In this document: piece by piece, positions 33,474 through 41,876 of the stretch | Position numbering within the stretch: the stretch's first letter is position 1 | Layout of the letters: each line of letters begins with the position of its first letter | From: Candidatus Bipolaricaulota bacterium | Lineage (GTDB): Bacteria > Bipolaricaulota > Bipolaricaulia > UBA7950 > UBA9294 | Direction: 5' to 3' | Assembly: GCA_018817505.1 (NCBI GenBank) | Contig: JAHITR010000057.1 | Span: forward strand, 1 to 42,780 | Length of the DNA stretch: 42,780 nt | Position numbers and translations under genes: made by a program | Notes under the pieces: model-generated | The model's database searches: none | What the model saw: only the letters and a program-made list of their open reading frames with translations | What the model was told of the DNA's origin: nothing

Positions 33474-35747
33474 TTGAAGGATCTTATCATTGTTGAATCG
33501 CCGACCAAGGCGCGCACGATCGGGCAGTATTTGGGAAAGAATTATGTCGTCCTCTCGTCGCAAGGGCACGTCCGCGATTTGCCCAAGAATGATCTGGGCG
33601 TGAATATTGAGAAAGGGTACGAACCTAAGTTCGAGACCCGGCGGACAAAGAACTTAGCTTTGCTGCGGGAAGCTGCAGAAGGTGCAAAACACGTCTACCT
33701 CGCAACGGATCACGATCGCGAAGGCGAGGCAATCGCCTATGATCTGTACGAGATCCTCAAGCGGGTCGTCAAGAATGACGATGCCTTCTCCAGACTGATC
33801 TTCAATGAAATTACCAAACCTGCGATTCTCGAAGCACTGAACCAAGCGTCAGACATCGATCTCCCCAAAGTGGAAGCGCAACGAACGCGGCGCATTCTCG
33901 ACAGGTTAGTTGGCTATATGCTCAGCCCCTTGCTCTCCAGAATTCTTGCTGGAAATCGATTTGCTGGTCTGTCTGCTGGACGCGTCCAATCCGTGGCGCT
34001 ACGTTTCTTGTGTGATCGTGAGTCACAAATCACGCGATTCACAGCCGAAGAGTACTGGGAGATTGAAGCTCACCTGCGCAATGGAGAGCCTTTTGTTGCG
34101 TCAGTGACCAAGAGAGATGGCGAGAAGATCCAGCTGAGCAACGAGAAGGAAGCGCGCGAAGCCGAGACGCAAATCCGAGCGGCCAAGATCGTCATTGCAG
34201 GCGTTGAAGAAAAAGAACGACGACGTCAACCGGCAGCCCCCTTCATTACGAGTACGCTTCAGCAGTCCGCCTCTTCCCAATTGGGATTCTCGCCCAAGCG
34301 AACCATGCGCATTGCTCAAGAACTGTATGAGGGGATTACACTCGGTGAAGCGACCGCGGGTCTTATTACCTATATGCGTACGGATTCGGTGAGAATCTCA
34401 GCGGATGCAATCAAAGCTGCTCGCAGCTTGATCCAGGCGGATTACGGCAGCGACTATCTAGAGCCGAACGAGCGAACCTTTAAAAACAAACGGGGTTCCC
34501 AGGATGCACACGAAGCCATTCGCCCGACTGACATTGATCGATCCCCGGATCTTGTTGCGGAGCATTTGAGCCCTGATCAGCAGAAGCTGTATGGGCTCAT
34601 CTATCGTCGATTCTTAGCGACGCAGATGACGCCAGCCATCTACAAGCAACGCAAGATTCTTGTGTCTGCCGGGGCCTATACCCTGGAAGCTGCGGGGAGC
34701 ACGATTGTCTTCGATGGCTTCCTTAAAATCATGCCCGATGCTCGCGGCAAGGAAAACATCATTCCCGACAAGGTGAATGTCGGCGATGTTCTAGCGATCG
34801 AACTGATGGAGACGATGCAAAAATTCACTGAACCACCTCGCCGGTATTCCGAAGCAGGATTGATCAACCTGCTGGAGAAGGAAGGCATCGGCCGCCCAAG
34901 CACCTATGCGACCATTATCTCCGTGATCCAGGAGCGCGGCTATGCGATCCGTGACGGCGGGAGTCTGCGGCCGACGCTGCTTGGGCAGATGGTGGTCGAT
35001 TTTCTACAGCGTTTCTTTGCTGAGACCATTGATCCCTTGTTTACAGCGCACATGGAAGAAGATCTCGACCAAATCGAAGAAGGCGGCATGTCGCGGGTGG
35101 ATGCGCTTAATGAGTTCTACGGGCCATTCTCGAAGCAATTGCTTGAACTCGAGGGCAAAGTCGAAGAGGGTGCGAACAAACTGTTTCGCGTCGGAACGGA
35201 CGTGAAATGTGAGGCATGTGGCGCCCCGATGGATCTGCGGTTCTGGAAGGGATCGTTCTTCCTAGGATGTTCTGAGTATCCGGAGTGCAAGACGACCATC
35301 AACCTGCCGCCAGATATTGCGACGCAGTATGGGGAGGGAGCGATCGCTGTGGCAAATGCGCTGGCCGAGGCAGCCGCGTCTGCTGTAGAGAGCGTGCCAT
35401 GTGCAACGTGCGGGGGCAAGATGGAGTTGAAGACCGGTCGCTTCGGTCGCTATTACAAGTGCACGAATGCGGAATGCGCAGCGACCGCTTCCGTCTCTAC
35501 TGGCGTCGTTTGCCCTACGTGCAAACAAGGAGAGTTGGTGGAGAAGTATTCGACCAAGCGCCGGAGAACTTTCTACAGCTGCAATCGTTATCCAGATTGC
35601 CGATATGCAATTGGTGACCGGCCAACGGCGCTTTGCCCTGCGTGTGAAGAGGGCGTGCTAGTTGAGAAATCGGGGCATCTGGTTTGTAGCAACAAAATCT
35701 GCGATCATCAATCGGACCTCGAAGCCGAGGGTGACGACTCGGTCTAG
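33474..35747 (+). CDS. topA: DNA topoisomerase I
   Basis: A 757-residue type IA enzyme from TTG 33474, which has AAAGGAG about 10 bases upstream; the ATG at 33444 is inside the promoter. Toprim domain: IIVESPTKARTIGQYLG, then ATDHDREGEA. The active Tyr is about 300 (GLITYMRTDS). The C-terminus has four C4 zinc ribbons: CEACGAPM...CSEYPEC, CATCGG...CTNAEC, CPTCKQ...CNRYPDC and CPACEE...CSNKIC. It relaxes negative supercoils. It is convergent with sigA. Confidence 0.97.
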   Translation: MKDLIIVESPTKARTIGQYLGKNYVVLSSQGHVRDLPKNDLGVNIEKGYEPKFETRRTKNLALLREAAEGAKHVYLATDHDREGEAIAYDLYEILKRVVKNDDAFSRLIFNEITKPAILEALNQASDIDLPKVEAQRTRRILDRLVGYMLSPLLSRILAGNRFAGLSAGRVQSVALRFLCDRESQITRFTAEEYWEIEAHLRNGEPFVASVTKRDGEKIQLSNEKEAREAETQIRAAKIVIAGVEEKERRRQPAAPFITSTLQQSASSQLGFSPKRTMRIAQELYEGITLGEATAGLITYMRTDSVRISADAIKAARSLIQADYGSDYLEPNERTFKNKRGSQDAHEAIRPTDIDRSPDLVAEHLSPDQQKLYGLIYRRFLATQMTPAIYKQRKILVSAGAYTLEAAGSTIVFDGFLKIMPDARGKENIIPDKVNVGDVLAIELMETMQKFTEPPRRYSEAGLINLLEKEGIGRPSTYATIISVIQERGYAIRDGGSLRPTLLGQMVVDFLQRFFAETIDPLFTAHMEEDLDQIEEGGMSRVDALNEFYGPFSKQLLELEGKVEEGANKLFRVGTDVKCEACGAPMDLRFWKGSFFLGCSEYPECKTTINLPPDIATQYGEGAIAVANALAEAAASAVESVPCATCGGKMELKTGRFGRYYKCTNAECAATASVSTGVVCPTCKQGELVEKYSTKRRRTFYSCNRYPDCRYAIGDRPTALCPACEEGVLVEKSGHLVCSNKICDHQSDLEAEGDDSV

Positions 35748-35836
35748 CCGACAGCCTGTCGTTCAGCATCGAGCCAGGGGCTTGAGTGACGTGTGTGCAC
35801 AACATCTGGTCATGGGACTTAATGATCAAAGCAAAC

Positions 35837-35876
35837 GGGTGAGCTTGGCCGTCTTGAGCGACAGCAAAGCTCACCC
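35837..35876 (-). terminator. terminator hairpin between convergent topA and sigA
   Basis: GGGTGAGCTT (35837-35846) pairs with AAGCTCACCC (35867-35876), 10 bp with a 20-base loop. On the minus strand it is followed by GTTTGCTTTG, a T-rich tail, so it fits termination of sigA; it could also act for topA. Confidence 0.55.
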
Positions 35877-35906
35877 CATCAATCGATTCGCTGAGAATTA
35901 TTTCGA

Positions 35907-36845
35907 CTAGGCGGCTTCGGAAAGCAGCTTGAACCATTCAAGTTTCTGTTTCAGATCTGAATCCTGCAATTTGGTTAAGGCTTCTTTTTGGATTTGACGC
36001 ACGCGTTCTCGACTGATCCCGAATTCAACGCCCACTTCGTCTAACGTCTTGGGTTGATAGTCATTGAGTCCGTACCGCAATTCGAGGATGCGTTTCTCCC
36101 GATCTGTCAACCGCTCATCAAGTGCCTTCACGAGTTCCTGAACGAGGAGGTGCTCGAATGTCTCTCGTTCCGGAGACTCCACGCTACCGTCCTCAATGAA
36201 GTCGCCGAGGACAGAACCGTCATCGTCATGGCCGATTGGCATATCAAGCGAGGTCATGCTTTGGGCGGTTTTCTTGGCCTTGATGATGTTCTCGACGGTT
36301 GTCTCAAGTTCAAGTGCCAGCTTCTCAGGGGAGGGAAGCTCGCCGTTTTCTTTCAGGTAGTTGCGTTCGACTTGATAGATCTTGCGAATGAGTTCGTTGA
36401 TGTGCGTGGGGACACGAATGGTGCGCGAGCGGTTGGTGATGGCGCGTAGGATGGCCTGCCGGATCCACCAGGTCGCGTAGGTAGAGAACTTGTATCCCTT
36501 CGTGTAGTCGAATTTCTCGATCGCTTTCATCAGACCAAGGTTGCCTTCTTGAATCAAGTCAAGGAAAGGGAGTCCGCAACCGCGGTACTTCTTGGCAATG
36601 GAGACGACCAATCGCAAGTTGGCTTCTGCCAATTCCTCTTTGGCACGCTGGTCTCCAGTTTCAATGCGCTTCGATAGACGGACCTCGTCCTCGCGCGTCA
36701 GCAGCGGAACCCGGCTGATTTCGCCGAAGTACGTGCGAATGGGGTTGTCGGAACGCGACGAGCGTTCCTCGGCCAGGTTTCGCTTTCCTTCTGGCTTGTT
36801 GCTCAGATTCTTGCTGAGGTTGATCGTTGCTCTAGATTCGTTCAT
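35907..36845 (-). CDS. primary-type sigma-70 factor, without region 1.1
   Basis: A 312-residue sigma-70 factor. Region 1.2 ([22 protein letters not shown], from about residue 33), region 2 ([47 protein letters not shown]), region 3 (RVPTHI) and region 4 ([17 protein letters not shown] and [14 protein letters not shown]) are complete. Region 1.1 is absent and the N-terminus is short and Asn/Ser-rich. The 2.4 and 4.2 motifs match those of RpoD/SigA, in agreement with the TTGACA/TATAAT-like promoters seen in this window. AGGAGTGG precedes ATG 36845. It may be the housekeeping sigma or a close paralogue. Confidence 0.9.
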   Translation of the reverse strand: MNESRATINLSKNLSNKPEGKRNLAEERSSRSDNPIRTYFGEISRVPLLTREDEVRLSKRIETGDQRAKEELAEANLRLVVSIAKKYRGCGLPFLDLIQEGNLGLMKAIEKFDYTKGYKFSTYATWWIRQAILRAITNRSRTIRVPTHINELIRKIYQVERNYLKENGELPSPEKLALELETTVENIIKAKKTAQSMTSLDMPIGHDDDGSVLGDFIEDGSVESPERETFEHLLVQELVKALDERLTDREKRILELRYGLNDYQPKTLDEVGVEFGISRERVRQIQKEALTKLQDSDLKQKLEWFKLLSEAA

Positions 36846-36976
36846 TCCACTCCTGCTCGTCAGTGTGCCAGGTAATCGAAAGAGAATCGGATGACCTTGG
36901 GGGCCCTCCGATCCTTTAGATATACTAGTTGCCCAGTGTTCGTTATGAGTTCTATTGCCCAAGTATTGCGACGTTC

Positions 36977-36982
36977 AGTATA
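36977..36982 (-). promoter_or_regulatory. possible extended -10 promoter for the sigma gene
   Basis: On the minus strand TGC-TATACT forms an extended -10 element 130 bases before the sigma start; no good -35 box precedes it. The 5' leader would be about 125 bases. Confidence 0.35.
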
Positions 36983-37094
36983 GCACAAGCTGATCCTGAA
37001 AAGAAGAGGCCAATCGTCCGATTAGCAGTCATCTGCCGGATCTGCAAGCAAAAACTGGCGTCTTTGTGTGGACTACTTCCTCATAGCGAACAAC

Positions 37095-37679
37095 CTATTG
37101 TTTGGGCAAGAAGGCGATCAATGCGGCCACTCCCAATCCGACAACCAGCCACAGCGTGGCGGGGTCGTAGATCAAAGGATCAGGTCTGCCGCTTCCAAAT
37201 GCCACAGTCATGCCCAGAGAAAATTCAGGAGCGAACGTCCACTGAACGGGCAGCGGTTCGTGGGTTCGAAATTGGGCCACAATGGCCAGAGAATCCAAGA
37301 CCCAGAATTGGAAACCACCTTTGAGCGTCAGATAGGGATTGAACCCCCAAACAGCTCCAACGTGTCGCCACTGCAGTGTGAATCCGCCGCCAGCAAATGC
37401 GTTGGCGGGCCCCACCCACGCCTTGACCAACATACCTGCGGTACCCTCGAAGAGATTTGGGAAGTCGGGCGGATAGGTGCCAAGATCCAAGACAGCGGTC
37501 AGGTTTTGAGACAGAAACAACTCAGTCGTCAGATAGGAGAAGGATCGTGTCCAATCGACGGGAAGCTCATACGGAACGCCGACGCCAAATCCAATGGAGA
37601 ACGGTGCCTGTGCCCCGGTGGCTGTGATGGCACCAACGGCCAATATCACCAGCAAACCCACGATTCTTCGTTGCGTCAT
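37095..37679 (-). CDS. hypothetical exported protein with C-terminal hydrophobic segment
   Basis: A 194-residue protein with a signal peptide (MTQRRIVGLLVILAVGAITATGAQA) followed by Gly- and aromatic-rich beta-strand sequence: GFGVGVPYELP, AFAGGGFTLQWRH, FNPYLTLKGGFQFWV. The end has a hydrophobic segment LWLVVGLGVAALIAFL. This looks like a small beta-barrel-type or membrane-attached extracellular protein. No family recognised. GGAGAGG lies just before ATG 37679. Confidence 0.65.
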   Translation of the reverse strand: MTQRRIVGLLVILAVGAITATGAQAPFSIGFGVGVPYELPVDWTRSFSYLTTELFLSQNLTAVLDLGTYPPDFPNLFEGTAGMLVKAWVGPANAFAGGGFTLQWRHVGAVWGFNPYLTLKGGFQFWVLDSLAIVAQFRTHEPLPVQWTFAPEFSLGMTVAFGSGRPDPLIYDPATLWLVVGLGVAALIAFLPKQ

Positions 37680-37837
37680 TCCTCTCCTTCCCCAACATGA
37701 TGCTAGATCGATCCGAGGAGGAAGGTGAGGGCGCTCGACCCCTGGGCATGGGAGCCGTGTCCCATTCAGGCCGCGTGTCAATGCTTGCGATTGCCGAACG
37801 CTTGGATATCCTGTGCGTAAACAACGCAAGGAATCTC

Positions 37838-38266
37838 ATGAACATTCGTGAACTAACCATCAGCGATTACGACCCAATGGTCGAGATCTGGCGACAAGCA
37901 GGATTGCCCTATCGTCCATTGGGGCGAGATGCCTGCGAACGCTTTTGTCTAGAGATTCAAGAAGACACCGCCGTTTTCCTGGGAGCTGAAGTCGATGGTG
38001 AGCTGGTTGGCGTCGTCCTGGGCACTCATGATGGCCGCAAGGGGTGGATCAATCGCCTAGCTGTACTCCCAGCATTTCGTGGCCGTGGATTCGCTCGGGC
38101 CCTCGTTCTCGAGGTGGAGCGGCGGTTGAATGATCGTGGAATTCTGATTGTCACCTGCTTGATCGAGGCAGACAACGGACCCTCTGAGACGCTGTTCCAA
38201 TCGCTCGGCTATCTAGGCCATGGTGACATTACCTACTACTCGAAGCGGCAGTCGCAAGACTGGTAG
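37838..38266 (+). CDS. GNAT-family N-acetyltransferase
   Basis: A 142-residue acetyltransferase: MNIRELTISDYDPMVEIWRQAG at the start, motif A as WINRLAVLPAFRGRGFARALV near residues 69-89 (R-G-R-G-F-A binds acetyl-CoA), then LIEADNGPSETLFQSLGY, the usual RimI-like C-terminal strand. Substrate unknown; RimI-type protein N-acetylation or small-amine acetylation are possible. AAGGA precedes ATG 37838. The open frame extends 5' but no better start is seen. Confidence 0.85.
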   Translation: MNIRELTISDYDPMVEIWRQAGLPYRPLGRDACERFCLEIQEDTAVFLGAEVDGELVGVVLGTHDGRKGWINRLAVLPAFRGRGFARALVLEVERRLNDRGILIVTCLIEADNGPSETLFQSLGYLGHGDITYYSKRQSQDW

Positions 38267-38284
38267 AAGTTCCTGCGTTTTCGG

Positions 38285-38692
38285 CTACTGTGTCGGCGCC
38301 ATGACGACCACGGGGAGCGTGATCGTCTGGCTCACTGGAGCAGACATCGCTCCTGTGTCATCCACCACGAGCAGCTGGATCGTGTATTCACCTTCATCGG
38401 GGAACCTCGCCTGAAGTAGCGGAGTAGGCAGTGTCTTCGAGTAATCTAGGGGCGAAACAATGTCTACGTCGTCATCGAAAGCCCACATATAAGAAACAAT
38501 CGCATCGTCATTGGGATCTGACGAGCCGGCGGCGTTCAAATTCACGACCAGCACATCGGCGGTCACGTTGTATTCAACCACGAAGGACGCAACGGGAGGC
38601 TGGGGAAACAAGGCACAGCCCGAGAGCATGATGAAGAGAAAGCCGACAAGCACCGTGGCAACCCCGATTCGCCGAACGAATGGTCTCAACAT
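38285..38692 (-). CDS. PKD-domain lipoprotein
   Basis: A 135-residue exported protein. The signal peptide has VATVLVGFLFIMLSGC, with a lipobox and lipid attachment at Cys. The remaining part is a single PKD-like domain with AAGSSDPNDDAIVSYMWAFD and GEYTIQLLVVDDTGA, the conserved words of PKD folds. It is similar in type to the lipoprotein at 4793 but shorter. AAGGAGG precedes ATG. Extracellular, function unknown. Confidence 0.8.
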   Translation of the reverse strand: MLRPFVRRIGVATVLVGFLFIMLSGCALFPQPPVASFVVEYNVTADVLVVNLNAAGSSDPNDDAIVSYMWAFDDDVDIVSPLDYSKTLPTPLLQARFPDEGEYTIQLLVVDDTGAMSAPVSQTITLPVVVMAPTQ

Positions 38693-38750
38693 GAGGACCT
38701 CCTTGAACGATGCAGCCTAGCACAAAGGAATTCGAAAAACGAATTCGCCA

Positions 38751-39587
38751 TCAATGCAACGAGGCACCGAGTGCTCGAACCAACAAATCTCCGATCACGT
38801 TCTTGCGATAGGACGCTGATGCTCGCACATCGGATATTGGCGAAATGGCATCTGTAATGAGTTGACGTGCTGCATCAAGGGTTGCGTCATTCAGCAAGCG
38901 GCCTGTGAGTTGATTCTCAATAGCGCGCAATCTCCTCGCCGTAGGCGCCACCGACCCGACTGCCATTCGTATCTCGCGAATGACGTGTTCCTCGATCCAG
39001 AGGAGCATGCCCAGCGATGCGATGGCGATGGTCAATGCATTGCGTCTGCCCACCTTGTGATAGAAAGAGCCATATCCGGCATTAGGGATCGCAAGCCGTA
39101 GTGAGCGAACAAACTCCCCGTGCGCGAGCACTGTGCGCCCTGGGCCAGTGAAGAAATCTTCGAGTTTGATCCATCGAATCCCTTTGGCGCTCACCAGTTC
39201 TATTTCAGTATCGAAGAGTAGAAGAGGGATAGCACCATCTGCCGCCGGTGAAGCATTAACGAGATTGCCGCCCAAGCTACCTCGATTCCTAATCTGAACG
39301 GAACCCAGCTTCGCCAACACCGTGCTCAGCAATGGCACATGCTCGCGCACGAGCGGTGATTTGTGGATGTCTGACTCTGTGGTGGCAGCACCAATGATCA
39401 AGGTCGATTCGTCGAGGCGAATGCCTTGCATGGAGTCCAGTTGAGATACATCAATCAGTGCGCTCGGCTGCATCATGCCTGCCCGCATTTTGATCATCAC
39501 ATCGGTTCCGCCACAGAGAATCGTGGCGCCGGGCTCTGCAAGGCTCTCAAGAAGCTCTTTCTCATTGACTACTCGTTGGTAGCGCAT
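38751..39587 (-). CDS. FAD-binding subunit of a molybdenum hydroxylase (xanthine dehydrogenase-like)
   Basis: A 278-residue flavoprotein. It has the FAD motif GATILCGGTDVMIKMRAGM near residues 20-38, a SVQIRNRGSLGGNLVNASPAADG block (about 99-121) and DVRASASYRKNVIGDLL near the end, the order of the CoxM/YgfM/XdhB family. It passes electrons from the Fe-S clusters of a molybdenum hydroxylase to the acceptor. ATG 39587 overlaps the mocA-like stop by 19 bases, so it is the last gene of the operon. The large molybdopterin subunit is not in the window. Confidence 0.9.
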   Translation of the reverse strand: MRYQRVVNEKELLESLAEPGATILCGGTDVMIKMRAGMMQPSALIDVSQLDSMQGIRLDESTLIIGAATTESDIHKSPLVREHVPLLSTVLAKLGSVQIRNRGSLGGNLVNASPAADGAIPLLLFDTEIELVSAKGIRWIKLEDFFTGPGRTVLAHGEFVRSLRLAIPNAGYGSFYHKVGRRNALTIAIASLGMLLWIEEHVIREIRMAVGSVAPTARRLRAIENQLTGRLLNDATLDAARQLITDAISPISDVRASASYRKNVIGDLLVRALGASLH

Positions 39588-40171
39588 AGGTGTACTCCCT
39601 TCCATGCCCTGAGATCGGCCGGGCGATCAATATCAAAAACACATCCAGGATCCTCAACAGGAACGTGAATGAGATCCTCTTCGTGGTTGGCAAGAAACGG
39701 ACGCCCTCCGCTATCTCCTTGGAGTGATTCACGCAACGGGCGAAAGAAGCGACGATGGAAGAAGACGGGGAATCCTCTGACTGATTCGTGGAACGGTGCG
39801 GCAAGCGTTGCCCCCTCGCCAATCGCTTCCAAAACCTTCTGCACCGTGGATCGAGCGACGTAGGGCATATCGACGAGAAACGTCAGGATGCCCGTGTCTG
39901 TGTCACTGAGAGCGTCCAGGGCCAGCTTCATGGATTCGCTGAGTCCCCGCTCAGGGTCATTGTTGATCACGATGTGGCAGTCCTCCACGTCCACACGATC
40001 GCGAATCGCCTGTGCATCGCGTCCTAACACGAGGATAGGCGATTTGAGGTGTGCGGCCTCAATGGTTCTCAACACAACGCAGATCGCAGGGTCCCCGTTG
40101 ATGGGCATGAGTGCCTTGATGGTGCCCATCCGCGTGCCGAGGCCTGCAGCGAAGACGATCGGACGAATCAT
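39569..40171 (-). CDS. MocA-like molybdenum cofactor nucleotidyltransferase
   Basis: A 200-residue NTP-transferase domain protein: VFAAGLGTRMGTIKALMPING at the N-terminus binds the nucleotide, FLVDMPYVARSTV holds the metal-binding Asp, and GFPVFFHRRFF and DIDRPADL follow. Such proteins add CMP or GMP to molybdopterin or otherwise mature hydroxylases (MocA, YgfJ). Its start overlaps the [2Fe-2S] subunit stop by ATGA. Co-occurrence with the FAD and [2Fe-2S] subunits supports a cofactor role. Confidence 0.88.
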   Translation of the reverse strand: MIRPIVFAAGLGTRMGTIKALMPINGDPAICVVLRTIEAAHLKSPILVLGRDAQAIRDRVDVEDCHIVINNDPERGLSESMKLALDALSDTDTGILTFLVDMPYVARSTVQKVLEAIGEGATLAAPFHESVRGFPVFFHRRFFRPLRESLQGDSGGRPFLANHEEDLIHVPVEDPGCVFDIDRPADLRAWKGVHLCATNE

Positions 40172-40638
40172 TCTGACGCCCGTAGCCGCTCGGCAGCCAG
40201 CTTCACCGCATCAAGAATCTTGGCGTAGCCTGTGCAGCGACACAGATTGCCTTCTAGTCCAGCGAGGATCTCCTCTTCTGATGGGTCGGGCGTGTCTTGC
40301 AGCAAAGCATAGGTTGCCATGATGAATCCCGGAGTGCAGAAGCCGCATTGCACGGCCCCTGTCTCAACGTACGCTTGTTGAATCGGATGTAGGGCATGTC
40401 CATCAGACAACCCTTCGACGGTGATGATGTTCGCATTCGCGGCCTGCATGGCCAAGACAAGACATGAATGGACGGCCTTCCCGTTCATCAGCACTGTGCA
40501 TGCGCCACATTCCCCCTCGCCGCATCCTTCCTTGGTTCCTGTCAGATGCAGCGTTTCGCGGATGAAGTCAAGAAGCCGCATGTCGGCATCGATGTCACGC
40601 TCAACGGGTTGTCCATTGATCACACATTGGATTCTCAT
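40168..40638 (-). CDS. [2Fe-2S] subunit of a molybdenum hydroxylase (CoxS/XdhC-like)
   Basis: A 156-residue protein with two [2Fe-2S] clusters. The first has Cys39, 44, 47 and 59 (CGEGECGACTV); the second has Cys98, 101, 133 and 135 (CGFCTPGF, NLCRCTGY). This is the typical small subunit of xanthine dehydrogenase, CO dehydrogenase (aerobic type) and related molybdenum hydroxylases. It transfers electrons from the molybdenum site to FAD. Start overlaps the PLP-enzyme stop by ATGA. Confidence 0.94.
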   Translation of the reverse strand: MRIQCVINGQPVERDIDADMRLLDFIRETLHLTGTKEGCGEGECGACTVLMNGKAVHSCLVLAMQAANANIITVEGLSDGHALHPIQQAYVETGAVQCGFCTPGFIMATYALLQDTPDPSEEEILAGLEGNLCRCTGYAKILDAVKLAAERLRASE

Positions 40639-41876
40639 GGCAGATGCGCCTCAAGAGCTCTCAGTGTCGGTTCGATGAGTGTGGGCTCGCCCACAACTTT
40701 GCGCGCCGATGAAATATCCTTCAATCCATTGCCGGTGATCATCACTGCGGCGGATTTTCCCTGCAGCTCTCCAGTTCTGACCAGCGAAAGCAACCCGGCG
40801 TAGGCAGCTGCTCCCGCAGGCTCGGCGAATACGCCGGTTCTGCGGGCAAGAGTAATAATGGCATCGAGAATGGCCTCATCCGATACAGTCACGTACCGCC
40901 CTCCATTGGCATAGACTGACTTGACTGCCTTGACGACGTCGCGTGGCTTGCCGACACAGATGCTGTCAGCCACCGTGTGCGCATCGATGTCCTCGAACCA
41001 GACATCATTCCCATCATAGGCAGCGAATGCCCGGGCAATCGGAGCTGAGTTTTCAGCCTGCACGCCGATGACCTGCGGAAGCCGATCGATCCACCCCAGC
41101 AATTGGAGCTCGGCAAATCCCTTGCAGATCCCGCTGACCACAGACCCATCGCCAACTCCCACGAACACGACATCCGGTGGGTGCCAATCCAGCTGTTCGG
41201 CGAGCTCAATCGCTCCGGTCTTCTTGCCTTCGACGAGATACGGATTGACGGCTGCGGAGCGGTTGTACCATCCGAACGCCTCTGATGCCTCAGACGCCAG
41301 ATCATACGCTACATCGTACGAACCATTGACAAGGAAGACACGTGCGCCATAAACAAGCAGCTGAGCGACCTTGGCTTCAGGTGCTGTTTTGGGTACGAAA
41401 ATGATAGTCTCCAGTGGCGTAGCAGCAGCGAATCCAGCCAGCGAGCTGGCAGCGTTCCCAGTCGAGGCAGCCGTGACCACAGATTTGCCCTTTTCCTGAG
41501 CCTTGATCACGACAATTGAGCTAGCGCGATCCTTGTATGAAGCAGTCGGATTCTGCCCATCGTCCTTCACGAAAAGCGAGGATAGCTTGAACTCCCGTGC
41601 GAGATGGGGAAACGAATGAAGCGGCGTCCAGCCGACGCGCAGAGGCTGAATGTGCTCTTCAGATTCAATGGGGAGCAGCGGCAAATACCGCCACATGGAT
41701 TCATGTCCCGATTTCGCGAACGCGTCGCGGGTCAACGTCTTGCCCATTCGTTCGTAGTCATAGCGAACCTCAAGCGTTCCTAGACGCGGACCGCAACTGG
41801 GACAGGTATATTCCACGTCATTGGGCCCGTAGATCGATCCGCACGTGACGCAGTGTAGGCCAGTAATCACTCCCAT
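40635..41876 (-). CDS. threonine-synthase-like PLP-dependent enzyme with zinc ribbon
   Basis: A 413-residue fold-type II PLP enzyme. The N-terminus has a zinc ribbon (Cys9, 12, 25, 28). The PLP lysine is Lys115 in TASYKDRASS; STGNAASSLAG, VGVGDGSVVSGICKGF and the late MITGNGLKD block are all present. Sequence order is that of threonine synthase (type with N-terminal zinc ribbon). In this operon it may act on a different substrate, such as diaminopropionate, as YgeX does in E. coli, but this is inference. It overlaps the YgfK-like gene by 10 bases. Confidence 0.85.
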   Translation of the reverse strand: MGVITGLHCVTCGSIYGPNDVEYTCPSCGPRLGTLEVRYDYERMGKTLTRDAFAKSGHESMWRYLPLLPIESEEHIQPLRVGWTPLHSFPHLAREFKLSSLFVKDDGQNPTASYKDRASSIVVIKAQEKGKSVVTAASTGNAASSLAGFAAATPLETIIFVPKTAPEAKVAQLLVYGARVFLVNGSYDVAYDLASEASEAFGWYNRSAAVNPYLVEGKKTGAIELAEQLDWHPPDVVFVGVGDGSVVSGICKGFAELQLLGWIDRLPQVIGVQAENSAPIARAFAAYDGNDVWFEDIDAHTVADSICVGKPRDVVKAVKSVYANGGRYVTVSDEAILDAIITLARRTGVFAEPAGAAAYAGLLSLVRTGELQGKSAAVMITGNGLKDISSARKVVGEPTLIEPTLRALEAHLP

